Of a stretch of 64,000 bases of DNA, positions 25,435 to 34,410 are shown piece after piece. The notes below the pieces were generated by a model. The model searched no databases, had not been told where the DNA came from, and was given only the letters and a program-made list of their open reading frames with translations. This DNA is from Demequina sp. NBRC 110057 (lineage in GTDB: Bacteria > Actinomycetota > Actinomycetes > Actinomycetales > Demequinaceae). Position 1 is the stretch's first letter. Each line of letters begins with the position of its first letter. A program made the position numbers and the translations under genes. The stretch spans positions 434,001 to 498,000 of the forward strand of contig NZ_BBRN01000004.1 in assembly GCF_002090175.1 (NCBI RefSeq), given 5' to 3'.

Positions 25435-26340
25435 ATGAGCGACACCGCCGAGACCACCCCCAAGGTCGGAACCGACCTCGTCAAGCGCGGCATGGCCGAG
25501 ATGCTCAAGGGCGGCGTGATCATGGACGTCGTCACCCCCGAGCAGGCCAAGATCGCCGAGGACGCCGGCGCGGTCGCCGTCATGGCGCTCGAGCGCGTTC
25601 CCGCCGACATCCGCGCCCAGGGCGGCGTGTCCCGCATGAGCGACCCCGACATGATCCAGGGCATCATCGAGGCCGTCTCCATCCCCGTCATGGCGAAGGC
25701 CCGCATCGGCCACTTCGTCGAGGCGCAGGTGCTGCAGAGCCTCGGCGTCGACTACATCGACGAGTCCGAGGTCCTGACGCCCGCCGACTACGCCCACCAC
25801 ATCGACAAGTGGAACTTCACCGTTCCCTTCGTGTGTGGCGCCACCAACCTGGGTGAGGCGCTGCGTCGCATCTCCGAGGGCGCGGCGATGATCCGCTCCA
25901 AGGGCGAGGCCGGCACCGGCGACGTCTCCAACGCGACCACTCACATGCGTACCCTGCGCACCGAGATCGCGCGCCTCACGTCGCTTCCCAAGGACGAGCT
26001 GTACGTGGCTGCCAAGGAGCTCCAGGCGCCGCTTCCCCTGGTCCAGGAGGTTGCCGAGACCGGCAAGCTGCCCGTCGTGACCTTCACCGCCGGCGGCATC
26101 GCCACCCCCGCGGACGCCGCGATGATGATGCAGCTGGGCGCCGAGGGAGTGTTCGTCGGCTCCGGCATCTTCAAGTCGGGCGACCCCGCCGCCCGCGCCG
26201 CCGCGATCGTCAAGGCCACCACGTTCTACGACGACCCGTCGGTCATCGCCGACGTGTCGCGCGGCCTGGGCGAGGCTATGGTCGGCATCAACGTCGACGA
26301 GGTTCCCGAGCCGCACCGCCTCGCCGAGCGTGGCTGGTAA
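25435..26340 (+). CDS. pdxS: Pyridoxal 5'-phosphate synthase, lyase subunit
   Basis: 301-residue PdxS/SNZ. It forms PLP from ribose 5-phosphate, glyceraldehyde 3-phosphate and ammonia supplied by PdxT. The beta-barrel core is highly conserved: [20 protein letters not shown] with Asp31, [14 protein letters not shown] with the Schiff-base Lys88, and [20 protein letters not shown]. The ATG follows AAGGAAG. The stop overlaps the GTG of a NUDIX gene that separates it from pdxT. A hairpin formed by paired GGCCGATGC words begins 22 bases past the stop. Confidence 0.98.
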   Translation: MSDTAETTPKVGTDLVKRGMAEMLKGGVIMDVVTPEQAKIAEDAGAVAVMALERVPADIRAQGGVSRMSDPDMIQGIIEAVSIPVMAKARIGHFVEAQVLQSLGVDYIDESEVLTPADYAHHIDKWNFTVPFVCGATNLGEALRRISEGAAMIRSKGEAGTGDVSNATTHMRTLRTEIARLTSLPKDELYVAAKELQAPLPLVQEVAETGKLPVVTFTAGGIATPADAAMMMQLGAEGVFVGSGIFKSGDPAARAAAIVKATTFYDDPSVIADVSRGLGEAMVGINVDEVPEPHRLAERGW

Positions 26341-26908
26341 GGCGAGCATCAACGACGGCGCGGCCGATGCGGGGGTCACCCCCGCATCGGCCGTCGCCTC
26401 CACCTCGGCCCCCGGCGCCGGCGTGATCCGTCGCGAGGGGGCGCGCGTCCTCCTCGTCGATGAGCAGCGACGGCTGCTGGTCATGCGGGCCCACGACTCT
26501 CACCGTCCCGAGCGCTCCTGGTGGTTCACCCCCGGCGGCGGCATCGAGGCGGGGGAGAACGCGGCCCAGGCCGCCGCGCGCGAGCTTGCCGAGGAGACCG
26601 GGCTGATCGTTCCGGTCGAGGCGCTGCGGGGTCCCGTGTGGGACAGAACGGCGCTGTTCGACTTTCAGTCGCGGCCCTACGTGCAGCACGAGGTGTACTT
26701 CGTGGCGTCGCTCGCGGATGCGACCCCGGCATCGGGCCTCGCCTGGACCGAGACCGAGCTCGACACGATCGACGGCACGGCATGGATGACCCGCGAGGAG
26801 CTCGCGGCTGTGGACATCGAGGTGTTCCCCGCGCAGTTGCGGGAGGACTGGGCGCCGTTCCTTGAGTGGGACGGCGAGACGATCGACCTGGGAGAGGCGA
26901 GCGAGTGA
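26330..26908 (+). CDS. NUDIX hydrolase between pdxS and pdxT
   Basis: 192 residues if started at the GTG inside pdxS. The NUDIX box is complete: [12 protein letters not shown] followed by [12 protein letters not shown] (near 66-88), then a substrate part ending HEVYFVASL and a C-terminal [10 protein letters not shown]. Substrate unknown; many such enzymes clean up nucleoside diphosphate derivatives. The first 30 residues are low in similarity and contain both arms of the 9-mer hairpin, so an alternative GTG at 26423 is possible, though neither start has a clear ribosome site. The stop overlaps pdxT (GTGA). Confidence 0.85.
   Translation: MAGKASINDGAADAGVTPASAVASTSAPGAGVIRREGARVLLVDEQRRLLVMRAHDSHRPERSWWFTPGGGIEAGENAAQAAARELAEETGLIVPVEALRGPVWDRTALFDFQSRPYVQHEVYFVASLADATPASGLAWTETELDTIDGTAWMTREELAAVDIEVFPAQLREDWAPFLEWDGETIDLGEASE
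26362..26392. repeat. Head-to-head pair of the 9-mer GGCCGATGC forming a hairpin
   Basis: GGCCGATGC (26362-26370) and GCATCGGCC (26384-26392) are extended inward by GGGGG and CCCCC, giving 14-base perfect arms around TCA. It is placed just after pdxS. Confidence 0.8.
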
Positions 26909-27489
26909 CGACGGTAGGAGTGCTGGCGCTGCAGGGTGACGTGCGGGAGCACGCGGCCGCGGTGACGAGGCTGGGGGCGACGGCGACGCTGGTGCGACGC
27001 CCGCGCGAGCTCGACGAGGTCGACGCGATCATCCTTCCCGGCGGCGAGTCCACCACCATCGACAAGCTGCTGCGCGCGTTCGACCTGCGCCAGCCGCTCA
27101 TCGATCGCATCGAGGGCGGCCTGCCCGTCCTCGGCTCGTGCGCCGGTATGATCCTGCTTGCCACGGACCTGGTGGACGGCATCGACGGCCAGCAGACCCT
27201 TGGCGCGATCCCCATGACGGTGCGCCGCAACGCCTTCGGCCGCCAGGTGGACTCCGCCGAGGCGTCCCTCACGTGGCTGCCGGACGGCTCGCCCATGCAG
27301 GCCACGTTCATCCGCGCCCCGTGGGTGGAGTCCTACGGGGACGACGTCGAGGTGCTGGCCACGGCCGTGGCGGCAGACGGCGCTGAGCACGCCGTGGCCG
27401 TGCAGCACGGCGTGCGCCTCGCTACGGCCTTCCACCCCGAGATCTCTGACGAGCCCCGGGTGCACCAGCGCCTGCTCGACCTGATCTGA
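26905..27489 (+). CDS. pdxT: Pyridoxal 5'-phosphate synthase, glutaminase subunit
   Basis: 194-residue class I glutamine amidotransferase that hydrolyses glutamine and channels ammonia to PdxS. The triad is intact: Cys79 in LGSCAGMILLA and the pair His177/Glu179 in AFHPEISDEP. The oxyanion strand LPGGESTTIDKLL is standard. GTG start overlaps the NUDIX stop, so the three genes pdxS, NUDIX and pdxT form one unit. Confidence 0.97.
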   Translation: MTTVGVLALQGDVREHAAAVTRLGATATLVRRPRELDEVDAIILPGGESTTIDKLLRAFDLRQPLIDRIEGGLPVLGSCAGMILLATDLVDGIDGQQTLGAIPMTVRRNAFGRQVDSAEASLTWLPDGSPMQATFIRAPWVESYGDDVEVLATAVAADGAEHAVAVQHGVRLATAFHPEISDEPRVHQRLLDLI

Positions 27490-27490
27490 C

Positions 27491-28093
27491 GTGTCCGTTC
27501 ACGACCCGTCCGCGGATTCCCCTCCGTCGTCCGCCTCCTCGCAGGTGGGGAGTTCTCGTCCACTGTCGGAACCTCCGCGCGAACAGCGGGGAGATGCTGC
27601 TCCTGATGAGGCGTGGGAGGCGCGGGTGGCGACGTTCTGGGACGGAGCGTCGCGCGACGACGCGGCGGCCGCGCTGGCCCAGGCGCGCGAGCTTGCCGCC
27701 TGTCGTCCCGGCGGCGACCCCGCGGCGCTCTTCGAGCTCGCCTCAGCCCACGACTACGTGGGCGAGGAGGCCGAGGCGATCGGCCTGTACGAGGAGGCGA
27801 TCGCCGGGGGTCTCGACGCGCGCCGTCACGACGAGGCGGTGATCCAGCTCGCGAGTTCGCTGCGCAACGTGGACCGTTCCGCCGACGCGGTCGCGCTCCT
27901 GGAGGCGACTCCCGTCGCCGCGGCGCTCGCGCCGGCCGCCGCCGGCTTCCTCGCCCTCGCGCTTCACGACCTCGGACGTCACGCCGATGCGATGCGGGTC
28001 GCGCTCGGGGCGGTGTCCCCGACGCAATATTCGGGTGCGCTGACGCGATACGCATCCGACCTTGATCCGCGGGCATCAAGCATGGAGCCTTGA
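27491..28093 (+). CDS. Tetratricopeptide-repeat protein
   Basis: 200 residues. After a 40-residue Ser/Pro-rich start come helical repeats, clearest at ALFELASAHDYVGEEAEAIG (about 77-96), AVIQLASSLRNVDRSADAVA and LALALHDLGRHADAM, matching the short TPR_5-type proteins of actinobacteria. No catalytic residues. Probably a protein-binding scaffold; partner unknown. It begins with GTG directly after pdxT. The stop codon lies inside the first arm of the operator-like GCCTTG array. Confidence 0.8.
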   Translation: MSVHDPSADSPPSSASSQVGSSRPLSEPPREQRGDAAPDEAWEARVATFWDGASRDDAAAALAQARELAACRPGGDPAALFELASAHDYVGEEAEAIGLYEEAIAGGLDARRHDEAVIQLASSLRNVDRSADAVALLEATPVAAALAPAAAGFLALALHDLGRHADAMRVALGAVSPTQYSGALTRYASDLDPRASSMEP

Positions 28094-28120
28094 TTTAGGG
28101 TTTTCAAGGCCCTAGCCTTG
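28087..28120 (+). promoter_or_regulatory. Triple GCCTTG half-site array, probable operator
   Basis: GCCTTGA (28087-28093), TCAAGGC (28104-28110) and GCCTTG (28115-28120) alternate in orientation. The last two form the palindrome CAAGGCCCTAGCCTTG, which contains the -10 box TAGCCT. Likely bound by the regulator encoded just downstream; inferred. Confidence 0.6.
28113..28118 (+). promoter_or_regulatory. -10 box TAGCCT, leaderless promoter
   Basis: TAGCCT ends 6 bases before the ATG at 28125 and lies inside the palindrome, so a bound regulator would block transcription. Confidence 0.55.
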
Positions 28121-28124
28121 TTTT

Positions 28125-28775
28125 ATGTTCGTCGTCACAGCCGATCAGCGTGCCAGCACCGCTACGGGAGAGCGCGTCGAGGAGTTGCTCGCCGGTCTTG
28201 CGCCGTGGAGCGTCGAGTGGCGCGACGACATCGCGCTGCCGCTCGAGCGCACCGTCGGTGACGAGGTGCAGGTGGTCCTCACGTCCGCCGCAGCCGCGGT
28301 GGACCTGGCGTTGCGGCTGATGCGCGAGGGCGACTGGTCCGTGGGGATCGGCGCCGGCGAGGCGAACCTGCCGCTGCGGGCGTCGTCGCGCGCGAGTTCC
28401 GGGCCGGTCTTTGTTCACGCGCGGGAAGCCGTGGAGCGCGCGCGGGGACGCTCCGAGCCCGTGCCGCTCGTCGTGGCAGGGGAGAGCGACGAGGCCGCGG
28501 CCGAGGCGACGGCCCTGCTTCAGCTGCTGGGTGGGGTCGTGAGGCGCCGTTCCGCGGCGGGCTGGCAGGTGGCCGATGCCCTGGCCGGGGGAGCCACGCG
28601 CCGAGAGGCAGCAGCGGCTCTCGGGATCTCGCCGCAGGCAGTGAGCCAGCGCGCGTCGGTCGCCATGCTTGACGAGGAGGCCGCCGCACGGCCCTTGGCC
28701 GCGCGCCTGGTGACGCGCGCGGCGGGCCCGGCGACGCCAGCATCGGCCCCGCGCGATACGGTGCCGTCATCATGA
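28125..28775 (+). CDS. SatD-like protein with C-terminal helix-turn-helix
   Basis: 216 residues. The N-terminal part MFVVTADQRASTATGERVEE with a later LERTVGDEVQVVL resembles the SatD family (named for acid-tolerance locus satCD in streptococci; molecular role unclear). A small helix-turn-helix near residues 150-180 (GATRREAAAALGISPQAVSQ) suggests DNA binding. It probably controls its own promoter through the GCCTTG array. ATGA overlap couples it to a small membrane-protein gene, so the two form a module. Confidence 0.7.
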   Translation: MFVVTADQRASTATGERVEELLAGLAPWSVEWRDDIALPLERTVGDEVQVVLTSAAAAVDLALRLMREGDWSVGIGAGEANLPLRASSRASSGPVFVHAREAVERARGRSEPVPLVVAGESDEAAAEATALLQLLGGVVRRRSAAGWQVADALAGGATRREAAAALGISPQAVSQRASVAMLDEEAAARPLAARLVTRAAGPATPASAPRDTVPSS

Positions 28776-29146
28776 CCGTCGCCCTGACCCTCGCCATCGG
28801 CGCCGCAGCGCTGGCCGTCTCCGCCGCGCTCGGCGCGCCCCTGGTCGCGTGGGTCCTCAGGCGCATCGAGCCCCTGGCCCCCACGCCCGGCCTCCTGCGT
28901 GGCGGGATGTGGGTTGGGGTGCTGGAGCGCGTGCTCGTGACCGCGAGCATCCTGGTGGGGATGCCCGAGGGCGTCGCCGTCGTCGTCGCCATCAAGGGCC
29001 TGGGCCGCTACCCGGAACTGCGGGATACGGATCGCGCCTCGCGCTCGGAGGCGTCCGAACGCTTCATCATCGGCACGCTGGCGAGCCTGATCTGGGCCGG
29101 AGCGCTCGGGGCCGTGGGGCGCTGGGCGATCCTCCTGCTCGGATAG
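28772..29146 (+). CDS. Small membrane protein coupled to the SatD-like gene
   Basis: 124 residues with an N-terminal helix (about 4-28), a second hydrophobic stretch ERVLVTASILVGMPEGVAVV (about 52-71) and a third helix near the C-terminus (IGTLASLIWAGALGAV). Between them is the charged loop YPELRDTDRASRSEASERF. I do not recognise an enzyme family. The ATGA overlap with the SatD-like gene and the shared layout suggest that the two act together, perhaps as regulator and membrane sensor or effector. Confidence 0.7.
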   Translation: MTVALTLAIGAAALAVSAALGAPLVAWVLRRIEPLAPTPGLLRGGMWVGVLERVLVTASILVGMPEGVAVVVAIKGLGRYPELRDTDRASRSEASERFIIGTLASLIWAGALGAVGRWAILLLG

Positions 29147-29289
29147 CGACCGGGTTCTACCCCTGGGAGAACCCCGAGGGCGAAAGGTGGGCGGGGACGG
29201 GCAATGACCGGCGAGGGTGGTCCCGGACGGGCGCGGGCCCCTGAGTAGACTGGTCGGCAGTCCTGAACCCCCGTAGTCGAGGAGCACAC

Positions 29290-30042
29290 GTGTCCGGTCA
29301 CTCCAAGTGGGCCACCACCAAGCACAAGAAGGCCGTCATCGATGCGAAGCGCGGCAAGCTCTTCGCCAAGCTGATCAAGAACATCGAGGTCGCGGCCCGC
29401 ACGGGCGGCGGCGACCCCGCGGGCAACCCCACGCTGTTCGACGCGATCCAGAAGGCCAAGAAGTCCTCGGTCCCCAACGACAACATCGACCGCGCCGTCA
29501 AGCGCGGCTCGGGCCTCGAGGCCGGCGGCGCCCAGTACGAGACCATCATGTACGAGGGCTACGGCCCCAACGGCGTCGCGATGCTCATCGAGTGCCTCAC
29601 CGACAACCGCAACCGCGCCGCCATGGAGGTCCGCACCGCGCTGACCCGCAACAACGGCACGCTCGCCGACCCCGGCTCGGTCGCCTACCTCTTCTCGCGC
29701 AAGGGCCAGGTCGTGGTTCCCAAGGACGGCACCGATGAGGACGCCGTCATGGAAGCCACCCTCGAGGCGGGCGCCGAGGAGATCGCCGACGGCGGCGACG
29801 TCTTCGAGATCACCTCCGAGGCCACCGACGTGGTCGCGGTGCGCACCGCGCTGCAGGACGCCGGCATCGACTACGACTCGGCCGAGGCAGCGTGGGTGCC
29901 CTCGATGAAGGTCGACCTCGACGTCGAGGGCGCGCGCAAGATGCTGCGCCTCATCGACGCGCTCGAGGACTGCGACGACGTCCAGAACGTGTACGCCAAC
30001 ATGGACGCCTCCGACGAGGTGCTCGAGGCCGCAGCCGAGTAA
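29290..30042 (+). CDS. yebC: YebC/PmpR family DNA-binding protein
   Basis: 250-residue three-domain protein with hallmark start [20 protein letters not shown], then [20 protein letters not shown] and [20 protein letters not shown]. YebC proteins bind DNA as regulators, and recent work links some members to easing ribosome stalling. GTG start with GAGGAGC upstream. It precedes ruvC by 3 bases, the usual order in actinobacteria. Confidence 0.96.
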   Translation: MSGHSKWATTKHKKAVIDAKRGKLFAKLIKNIEVAARTGGGDPAGNPTLFDAIQKAKKSSVPNDNIDRAVKRGSGLEAGGAQYETIMYEGYGPNGVAMLIECLTDNRNRAAMEVRTALTRNNGTLADPGSVAYLFSRKGQVVVPKDGTDEDAVMEATLEAGAEEIADGGDVFEITSEATDVVAVRTALQDAGIDYDSAEAAWVPSMKVDLDVEGARKMLRLIDALEDCDDVQNVYANMDASDEVLEAAAE

Positions 30043-30045
30043 TCC

Positions 30046-30597
30046 ATGCGCATCCTCGGCGTCGACCCCGGGCTGACGCGTTGCGGGCTCGGCGTCGTGG
30101 ATGCCGCGGGCGCCAGGCGCGTCTCGCTGGTGCACGTGAGCGCGGCGACGAGCCCCTCGACGGCGGAGACCCCCGCGCGCATCGCGCGCCTGGCCGATGC
30201 CATCGAGGCGGTCCTCGACACGCATCGGCCGGACGCGATCGCCCTGGAGCGGGTGTTCGCGCAGGCGAACGTCTCGACGGTGATGGGCACCGCCCAGATC
30301 TCCGGCGTCGTGATGCTCCTCGCGGAGCGCCGCGGGCTCCCCGTCACGCTGTACACCCCGTCCGAGGTCAAGGCCGCGGTGACGGGCGAGGGAAGGGCTG
30401 GCAAGGCGCAGGTCGGCTACATGGTCACCAAGGTGCTGGGGCTTACCGAGATGCCCAAGCCGGCCGATGCCGCCGACGCCCTGGCGATCGCGATCGCCCA
30501 CGCCTGGCGCGGCGCCGCGGCGCCCGTGGGTACGGGAGGCACCACGGCCGCGCAGCGGCTGTGGGCCGAAGCGGAGAAGGCGGCCAGGCGCCGCTGA
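30046..30597 (+). CDS. ruvC: Holliday junction endonuclease RuvC
   Basis: 183-residue resolvase that cuts four-way junctions moved by RuvAB. All four acidic catalytic residues are present: Asp7 in LGVDPGLTRCG, Glu68 in IALERVF, Asp141 and Asp144 in PKPADAADALAIAIAHAW. The basic C-terminal tail is normal. It starts 3 bases after yebC. ruvA follows after 71 bases with its own SOS-type promoter, so ruvC may be only partly damage-induced. Confidence 0.97.
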   Translation: MRILGVDPGLTRCGLGVVDAAGARRVSLVHVSAATSPSTAETPARIARLADAIEAVLDTHRPDAIALERVFAQANVSTVMGTAQISGVVMLLAERRGLPVTLYTPSEVKAAVTGEGRAGKAQVGYMVTKVLGLTEMPKPADAADALAIAIAHAWRGAAAPVGTGGTTAAQRLWAEAEKAARRR

Positions 30598-30642
30598 CGG
30601 CGCGTCGCTGGCCGCCGGCGTCGGGGGCATCCCGTAGCGTAT

Positions 30643-30658
30643 TCGTACATACGTTCGA
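30643..30658 (+). promoter_or_regulatory. LexA (SOS) box upstream of ruvA
   Basis: TCGTACATACGTTCGA matches the mycobacterial SOS consensus TCGAACATATGTTCGA at 14 of 16 positions and is nearly symmetric. It lies 10 bases before the ruvA GTG and 2 bases after a -10-like TAGCGT (30635-30640). Confidence 0.8.
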
Positions 30659-30668
30659 AGGAGGATGC

Positions 30669-31277
30669 GTGATCTCCACGCTTCACGGCGAGGTCCTGTC
30701 GGTCGGCGCGACGAGTGCGGTCATCGAGACCGGCGGTGTCGGCATGAAGGTGTTGTCGACGCCCACGACTCTCGCGGAGCTGCGTCACGGCGCCACGGTG
30801 CGGGTGCACACCCACCTCGTGGTGCGCGAGGACTCGCTGACCCTCTTCGGCTTCGGTACGGAGCACGAGCGCGATACTTTCGAGGCGCTGCAGTCGGTAC
30901 AGGGGGTGGGGCCGCGCCTCGCTCTCGCCATGCTCGCCGTGCACACGCCCGATGCCCTCGCCCACGCCGTCGCGGCGGGGGATCGGAAGGCGCTCGAGCA
31001 GGTGCCCGGCATCGGCGCCAAGGTCGCGGCGAGGCTGCTGCTCGAGCTGGGAGGCAAGCTGAGCCTTCCCGAGCTCGACGAGGCGGGGACCGTGACGCGT
31101 CCTGCGGCCGCGGGTGACGCGCGCGACCAGGTCGAGGACGCCCTCGTGGGCCTCGGCTGGAACCCCAAGGCGGCGGCGAAGGCGGTCGACGAGGTGACGG
31201 ACGGCCCCGTCGCGGCCGCCGACGTCGCGACCACCCTGCGCGCCGCGCTAAGAACCATGGGTGCCGCGCGTGGCTGA
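30669..31277 (+). CDS. ruvA: Holliday junction branch-migration protein RuvA
   Basis: 202 residues. OB-fold domain 1-63 starting [12 protein letters not shown]. Two helix-hairpin-helix motifs, visible in [18 protein letters not shown] and [19 protein letters not shown], bind the junction. The C-terminal domain after an acidic linker contacts RuvB. GTG start with AAGGAGG 4 bases upstream. Probably LexA-repressed with ruvB. Confidence 0.97.
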   Translation: MISTLHGEVLSVGATSAVIETGGVGMKVLSTPTTLAELRHGATVRVHTHLVVREDSLTLFGFGTEHERDTFEALQSVQGVGPRLALAMLAVHTPDALAHAVAAGDRKALEQVPGIGAKVAARLLLELGGKLSLPELDEAGTVTRPAAAGDARDQVEDALVGLGWNPKAAAKAVDEVTDGPVAAADVATTLRAALRTMGAARG

Positions 31278-32322
31278 CGCCGACTTCGACCCCCGCCTCG
31301 TCTCGGCCGATGCCGACGCCATCGAGCGCTCGTCCGAGGCCGCGCTGCGGCCCGGCAGCCTCGACGAGTTCGTGGGCCAGCAGACACTGCGCGACCAGTT
31401 GAGCCTGGTGTTGCGCGCCGCGGTGGCGCGCGGCACTACGGCCGACCACGTTTTGCTGTCCGGCCCGCCCGGCCTGGGAAAGACCACGCTGGCCATGATC
31501 ATCGCGACCGAGATGGGCGCGAACCTGCGCCTCACCTCCGGCCCCGCGATCCAACACGCTGGCGACCTCGCCGCGATCCTGTCCTCGCTCGAGGAGGGGG
31601 ACGTCCTCTTCCTCGACGAGATCCACCGCCTCGCGCGTCCCGCCGAGGAGATGCTGTACCTCGCGATGGAGGACTTCCGCGTGGACGTGGTGGTGGGCAA
31701 GGGCGCGGGAGCGACCTCGATCCCGCTGAGCCTGCCGCGCTTCACCGTGGTCGGCGCCACGACCCGCGCCGGCCTCCTGCCGGCCCCGCTGCGCGACCGC
31801 TTCGGCTTTACCGGTCACCTCGAGTTCTACGAGCCCGCCGAGCTCCAGCGCATCCTCGGCCGCTCCGCCAGGCTTCTCGACTTCCCGATCGACGCCTCCG
31901 CCGCCCACGAGATCTCGGGACGCTCCCGCGGCACCCCGCGCATCGCCAACCGCCTGCTGCGGCGCGTGCGCGACTTTTCCGAGGTTCACGGCAACGGTCG
32001 CGGCACCCTCGCCAACGCTCGCGAGGCGCTCGAGGTGTACGAGGTGGACGACAAGGGCCTCGACCGCCTTGACCGCGCCGTCCTGCGTGCGCTGTGCACC
32101 AGGTTCGGGGGAGGCCCCGTGGGCCTCTCCACGCTGGCGGTCTCGGTGGGCGAGGAGCCGGAGACGGTGGAGACGGTGGCCGAGCCGTTCCTGGTGCGCG
32201 AGGGGCTCATGAGCCGCAGCCCTCGCGGCCGCGTCGCGACGGCCGACGCCTGGGTCCACCTGGGCCTCACGCCGCCGGCCGACGCCGTGCCGGGCCAGGT
32301 GGGCGGACGCCTCTTCGACTAG
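31261..32322 (+). CDS. ruvB: Holliday junction helicase motor RuvB
   Basis: 353-residue AAA+ ATPase that drives branch migration with Ruv[20 protein letters not shown], Walker [12 protein letters not shown] (near 69-79), Walker [16 protein letters not shown], sensor 1 [10 protein letters not shown] and sensor 2 [16 protein letters not shown] are all present. The C-terminal winged helix ends with [17 protein letters not shown] at 31261 overlaps ruvA by 17 bases; a second GTG at 31270 would give the more usual short N-terminus. Confidence 0.96.
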   Translation: MPRVADADFDPRLVSADADAIERSSEAALRPGSLDEFVGQQTLRDQLSLVLRAAVARGTTADHVLLSGPPGLGKTTLAMIIATEMGANLRLTSGPAIQHAGDLAAILSSLEEGDVLFLDEIHRLARPAEEMLYLAMEDFRVDVVVGKGAGATSIPLSLPRFTVVGATTRAGLLPAPLRDRFGFTGHLEFYEPAELQRILGRSARLLDFPIDASAAHEISGRSRGTPRIANRLLRRVRDFSEVHGNGRGTLANAREALEVYEVDDKGLDRLDRAVLRALCTRFGGGPVGLSTLAVSVGEEPETVETVAEPFLVREGLMSRSPRGRVATADAWVHLGLTPPADAVPGQVGGRLFD

Positions 32323-32373
32323 GGCAGGTCGCCGCACCGGGGCGCCTTGTTCGACGGTCACGCCGTCTACCCC

Positions 32374-32379
32374 TACAAT
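32374..32379 (+). promoter_or_regulatory. -10 box TACAAT for secD
   Basis: TACAAT lies 51 bases before the secD start. A hairpin CTTCG/CGAAG follows in the leader. No good -35 box at 16-18 bases. Confidence 0.5.
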
Positions 32380-32430
32380 CGGCTGGGCTCCTTCGGGGGC
32401 TACCACGAAGGCGTCAGACGAAGGAATCCT

Positions 32431-34407
32431 GTGTCGAAAGCAACCAAAGGCGCACGCAAGGCGCTGATCTGGCTCGGGGCGATTCTCGCCCTCATCTATG
32501 CGGGCCTCGCGGTCGGTGTCGCGACGGGAGCCACCTCGTGGACCCCTGGCCTCGCGCTCGACCTCGCCGGCGGACGCCAGATCATCCTGTCTCCCGTGCT
32601 CGAGGACGGCGCCACGCAGGAGATCGAGCAGAGCGACCTCGACCAGGCAGTCGAGATCATCCGCCGCCGCGTCGACGCCTCCGGCGTCGCCGAGGCCGAG
32701 ATCACGACGCAGGGCAACAACATCGTCGTGTCGCTGCCCGGTAACCCCGATCAGGACACCGTCGACCTCGTCGCGCAGTCCGCGCAGCTCCAGTTCCGCC
32801 CTGTCCTCATGACCGGCGACCCGAGCCCCACGACGTCCACCTCCGCTTCGCCGGAGCCGAGCGCCTCCGCCTCGGCCGACGCGACCGCCTCGACGTCCGC
32901 CACGCCCGAGCCCGAGGTGAGCGCGAGCGAGATGGCGAACGTCGTCGGCGAGACCGACGACGCGACCGTCACTCCCGAGGTGACGAGCGCCGAGACCGAC
33001 GCCACCGCATCGGCCACGCCGGAGCCGAGCGCCTCCGCGAGCCCGTCGGCCACCGCCGACGCCACGACCGACGGACCGGTCTTCGGCACCACCGACCCCT
33101 CGTCGTTCGAGTGGCTGACCGAGGACGTGCAGGCCGACTACGCCGCCCTCGACTGCACCGACATCGAGAACTACTCCGGTCGCTCCATGGGCGACCCCGA
33201 GGCCGGCTACGTCGCCTGTGGCTCCGCCGACTTCCTCAAGTACGCGATGGGCCCCGTCGAGCTGTCGGGTGACGACCTTGAGACGGCCACGTCAGGACCC
33301 GAGTACACGTCGGCGGGCAACCTCACGGGCGCCTACGAGGTCCGCCTCACGTTCAACGACGAGGGCGCCTCTAAGTTCGACGAGGTCACCCAGCGCATCT
33401 CGGAGCTCGAGAGCCCGCGCAATCAGTTCGCCATGGTGCTCGACGGCACCGTCATCTCGGCCCCGTCGGTCTCGGCCCGCATCTCCGGCGGCGAGGCATC
33501 GATCACCGGCAACTTCACGCAGGAGCAGGCCGAGAGCCTTGCCAACCAGCTGAAGTTCGGTGCGCTGCCCATGAGCCTCGAGGTGCAGTCGAACCAGCAG
33601 ATGTCCGCCACCCTCGGCGCCGAGCAGCTCGAGAAGGGCCTCATTGCCGGCGCGATCGGCCTGCTGTTGGTCGTCATCTACTCGGTGTTCCAGTACCGGG
33701 CCCTCGCGCTCGTCACGATGGGCTCGCTGGTGCTCGCCGGTGTCACCACCTACGGCATGATCACCCTGCTGTCGTGGGGCCTCGACTACCGCCTCTCGCT
33801 GGCGGGTGTCGCGGGTCTGATCGTGTCGATCGGTATCACCGCCGACTCGTTCATCGTGTACTTCGAGCGCATCCGTGACGAGCTGCGTGAGGGCCGGTCG
33901 CTGCCGAGCGCCGTCGACCACGCCTGGAAGCGCGCGCGCCGCACCATCCTGGCGTCCGACGCGATCTCGCTGCTGGCCGCCATCACCCTGTACATGCTCG
34001 CCGTGGGCGGCGTGCGAGGCTTCGCCTTCACGCTGGGCCTTACGACCGTCATCGACGTCCTGATCGTCATGCTGTTCACGCACCCGGTCATGGTCCTCAT
34101 CGCCAAGACGAAGTTCTGGGGCGAGGGCCACGCCTGGTCTGGGCTCGACCCGCGCCAGCTGGGCCGTGAGCGCATGTACAAGGGCCGCGGACGCGTCCAC
34201 TCCGGTGCGTCGGCAGCCCCCAAGGCGGCCACGAAGGCATCGGCCGAATCCGATGACGACGCGACCGAGGGCCTCACGCTCGCCGAGCGCAAGGCCGCTC
34301 AGCGCAAGGCGGCCCTCGCCACCCCCGCCGTCGAGGCGGGCGAGGCGACCGAGCCCGATGGCGGGACCGATGCCGACGACCACGACACCAAGAAGTCGGA
34401 GGGCTGA
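32431..34407 (+). CDS. secD: Protein translocase subunit SecD with a large Ser/Ala/Thr insertion
   Basis: 658-residue membrane protein assisting Sec export with the proton gradient. TM1 (about 10-30), then GLALDLAGGRQIIL, the extracytoplasmic P1 region, and five further helices with the conserved GIDYR-like WGLDYRLSLAGVAGLIVSIG and ADSFIVYFERIRDELREGRS. Residues about 130-226 form a low-complexity insertion. GTG start after AAGGAA. The C-terminal tail from 590 is charged. yajC, normally between ruvB and secD, is absent here. Confidence 0.95.
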   Translation: MSKATKGARKALIWLGAILALIYAGLAVGVATGATSWTPGLALDLAGGRQIILSPVLEDGATQEIEQSDLDQAVEIIRRRVDASGVAEAEITTQGNNIVVSLPGNPDQDTVDLVAQSAQLQFRPVLMTGDPSPTTSTSASPEPSASASADATASTSATPEPEVSASEMANVVGETDDATVTPEVTSAETDATASATPEPSASASPSATADATTDGPVFGTTDPSSFEWLTEDVQADYAALDCTDIENYSGRSMGDPEAGYVACGSADFLKYAMGPVELSGDDLETATSGPEYTSAGNLTGAYEVRLTFNDEGASKFDEVTQRISELESPRNQFAMVLDGTVISAPSVSARISGGEASITGNFTQEQAESLANQLKFGALPMSLEVQSNQQMSATLGAEQLEKGLIAGAIGLLLVVIYSVFQYRALALVTMGSLVLAGVTTYGMITLLSWGLDYRLSLAGVAGLIVSIGITADSFIVYFERIRDELREGRSLPSAVDHAWKRARRTILASDAISLLAAITLYMLAVGGVRGFAFTLGLTTVIDVLIVMLFTHPVMVLIAKTKFWGEGHAWSGLDPRQLGRERMYKGRGRVHSGASAAPKAATKASAESDDDATEGLTLAERKAAQRKAALATPAVEAGEATEPDGGTDADDHDTKKSEG

Positions 34408-34410
34408 CAG

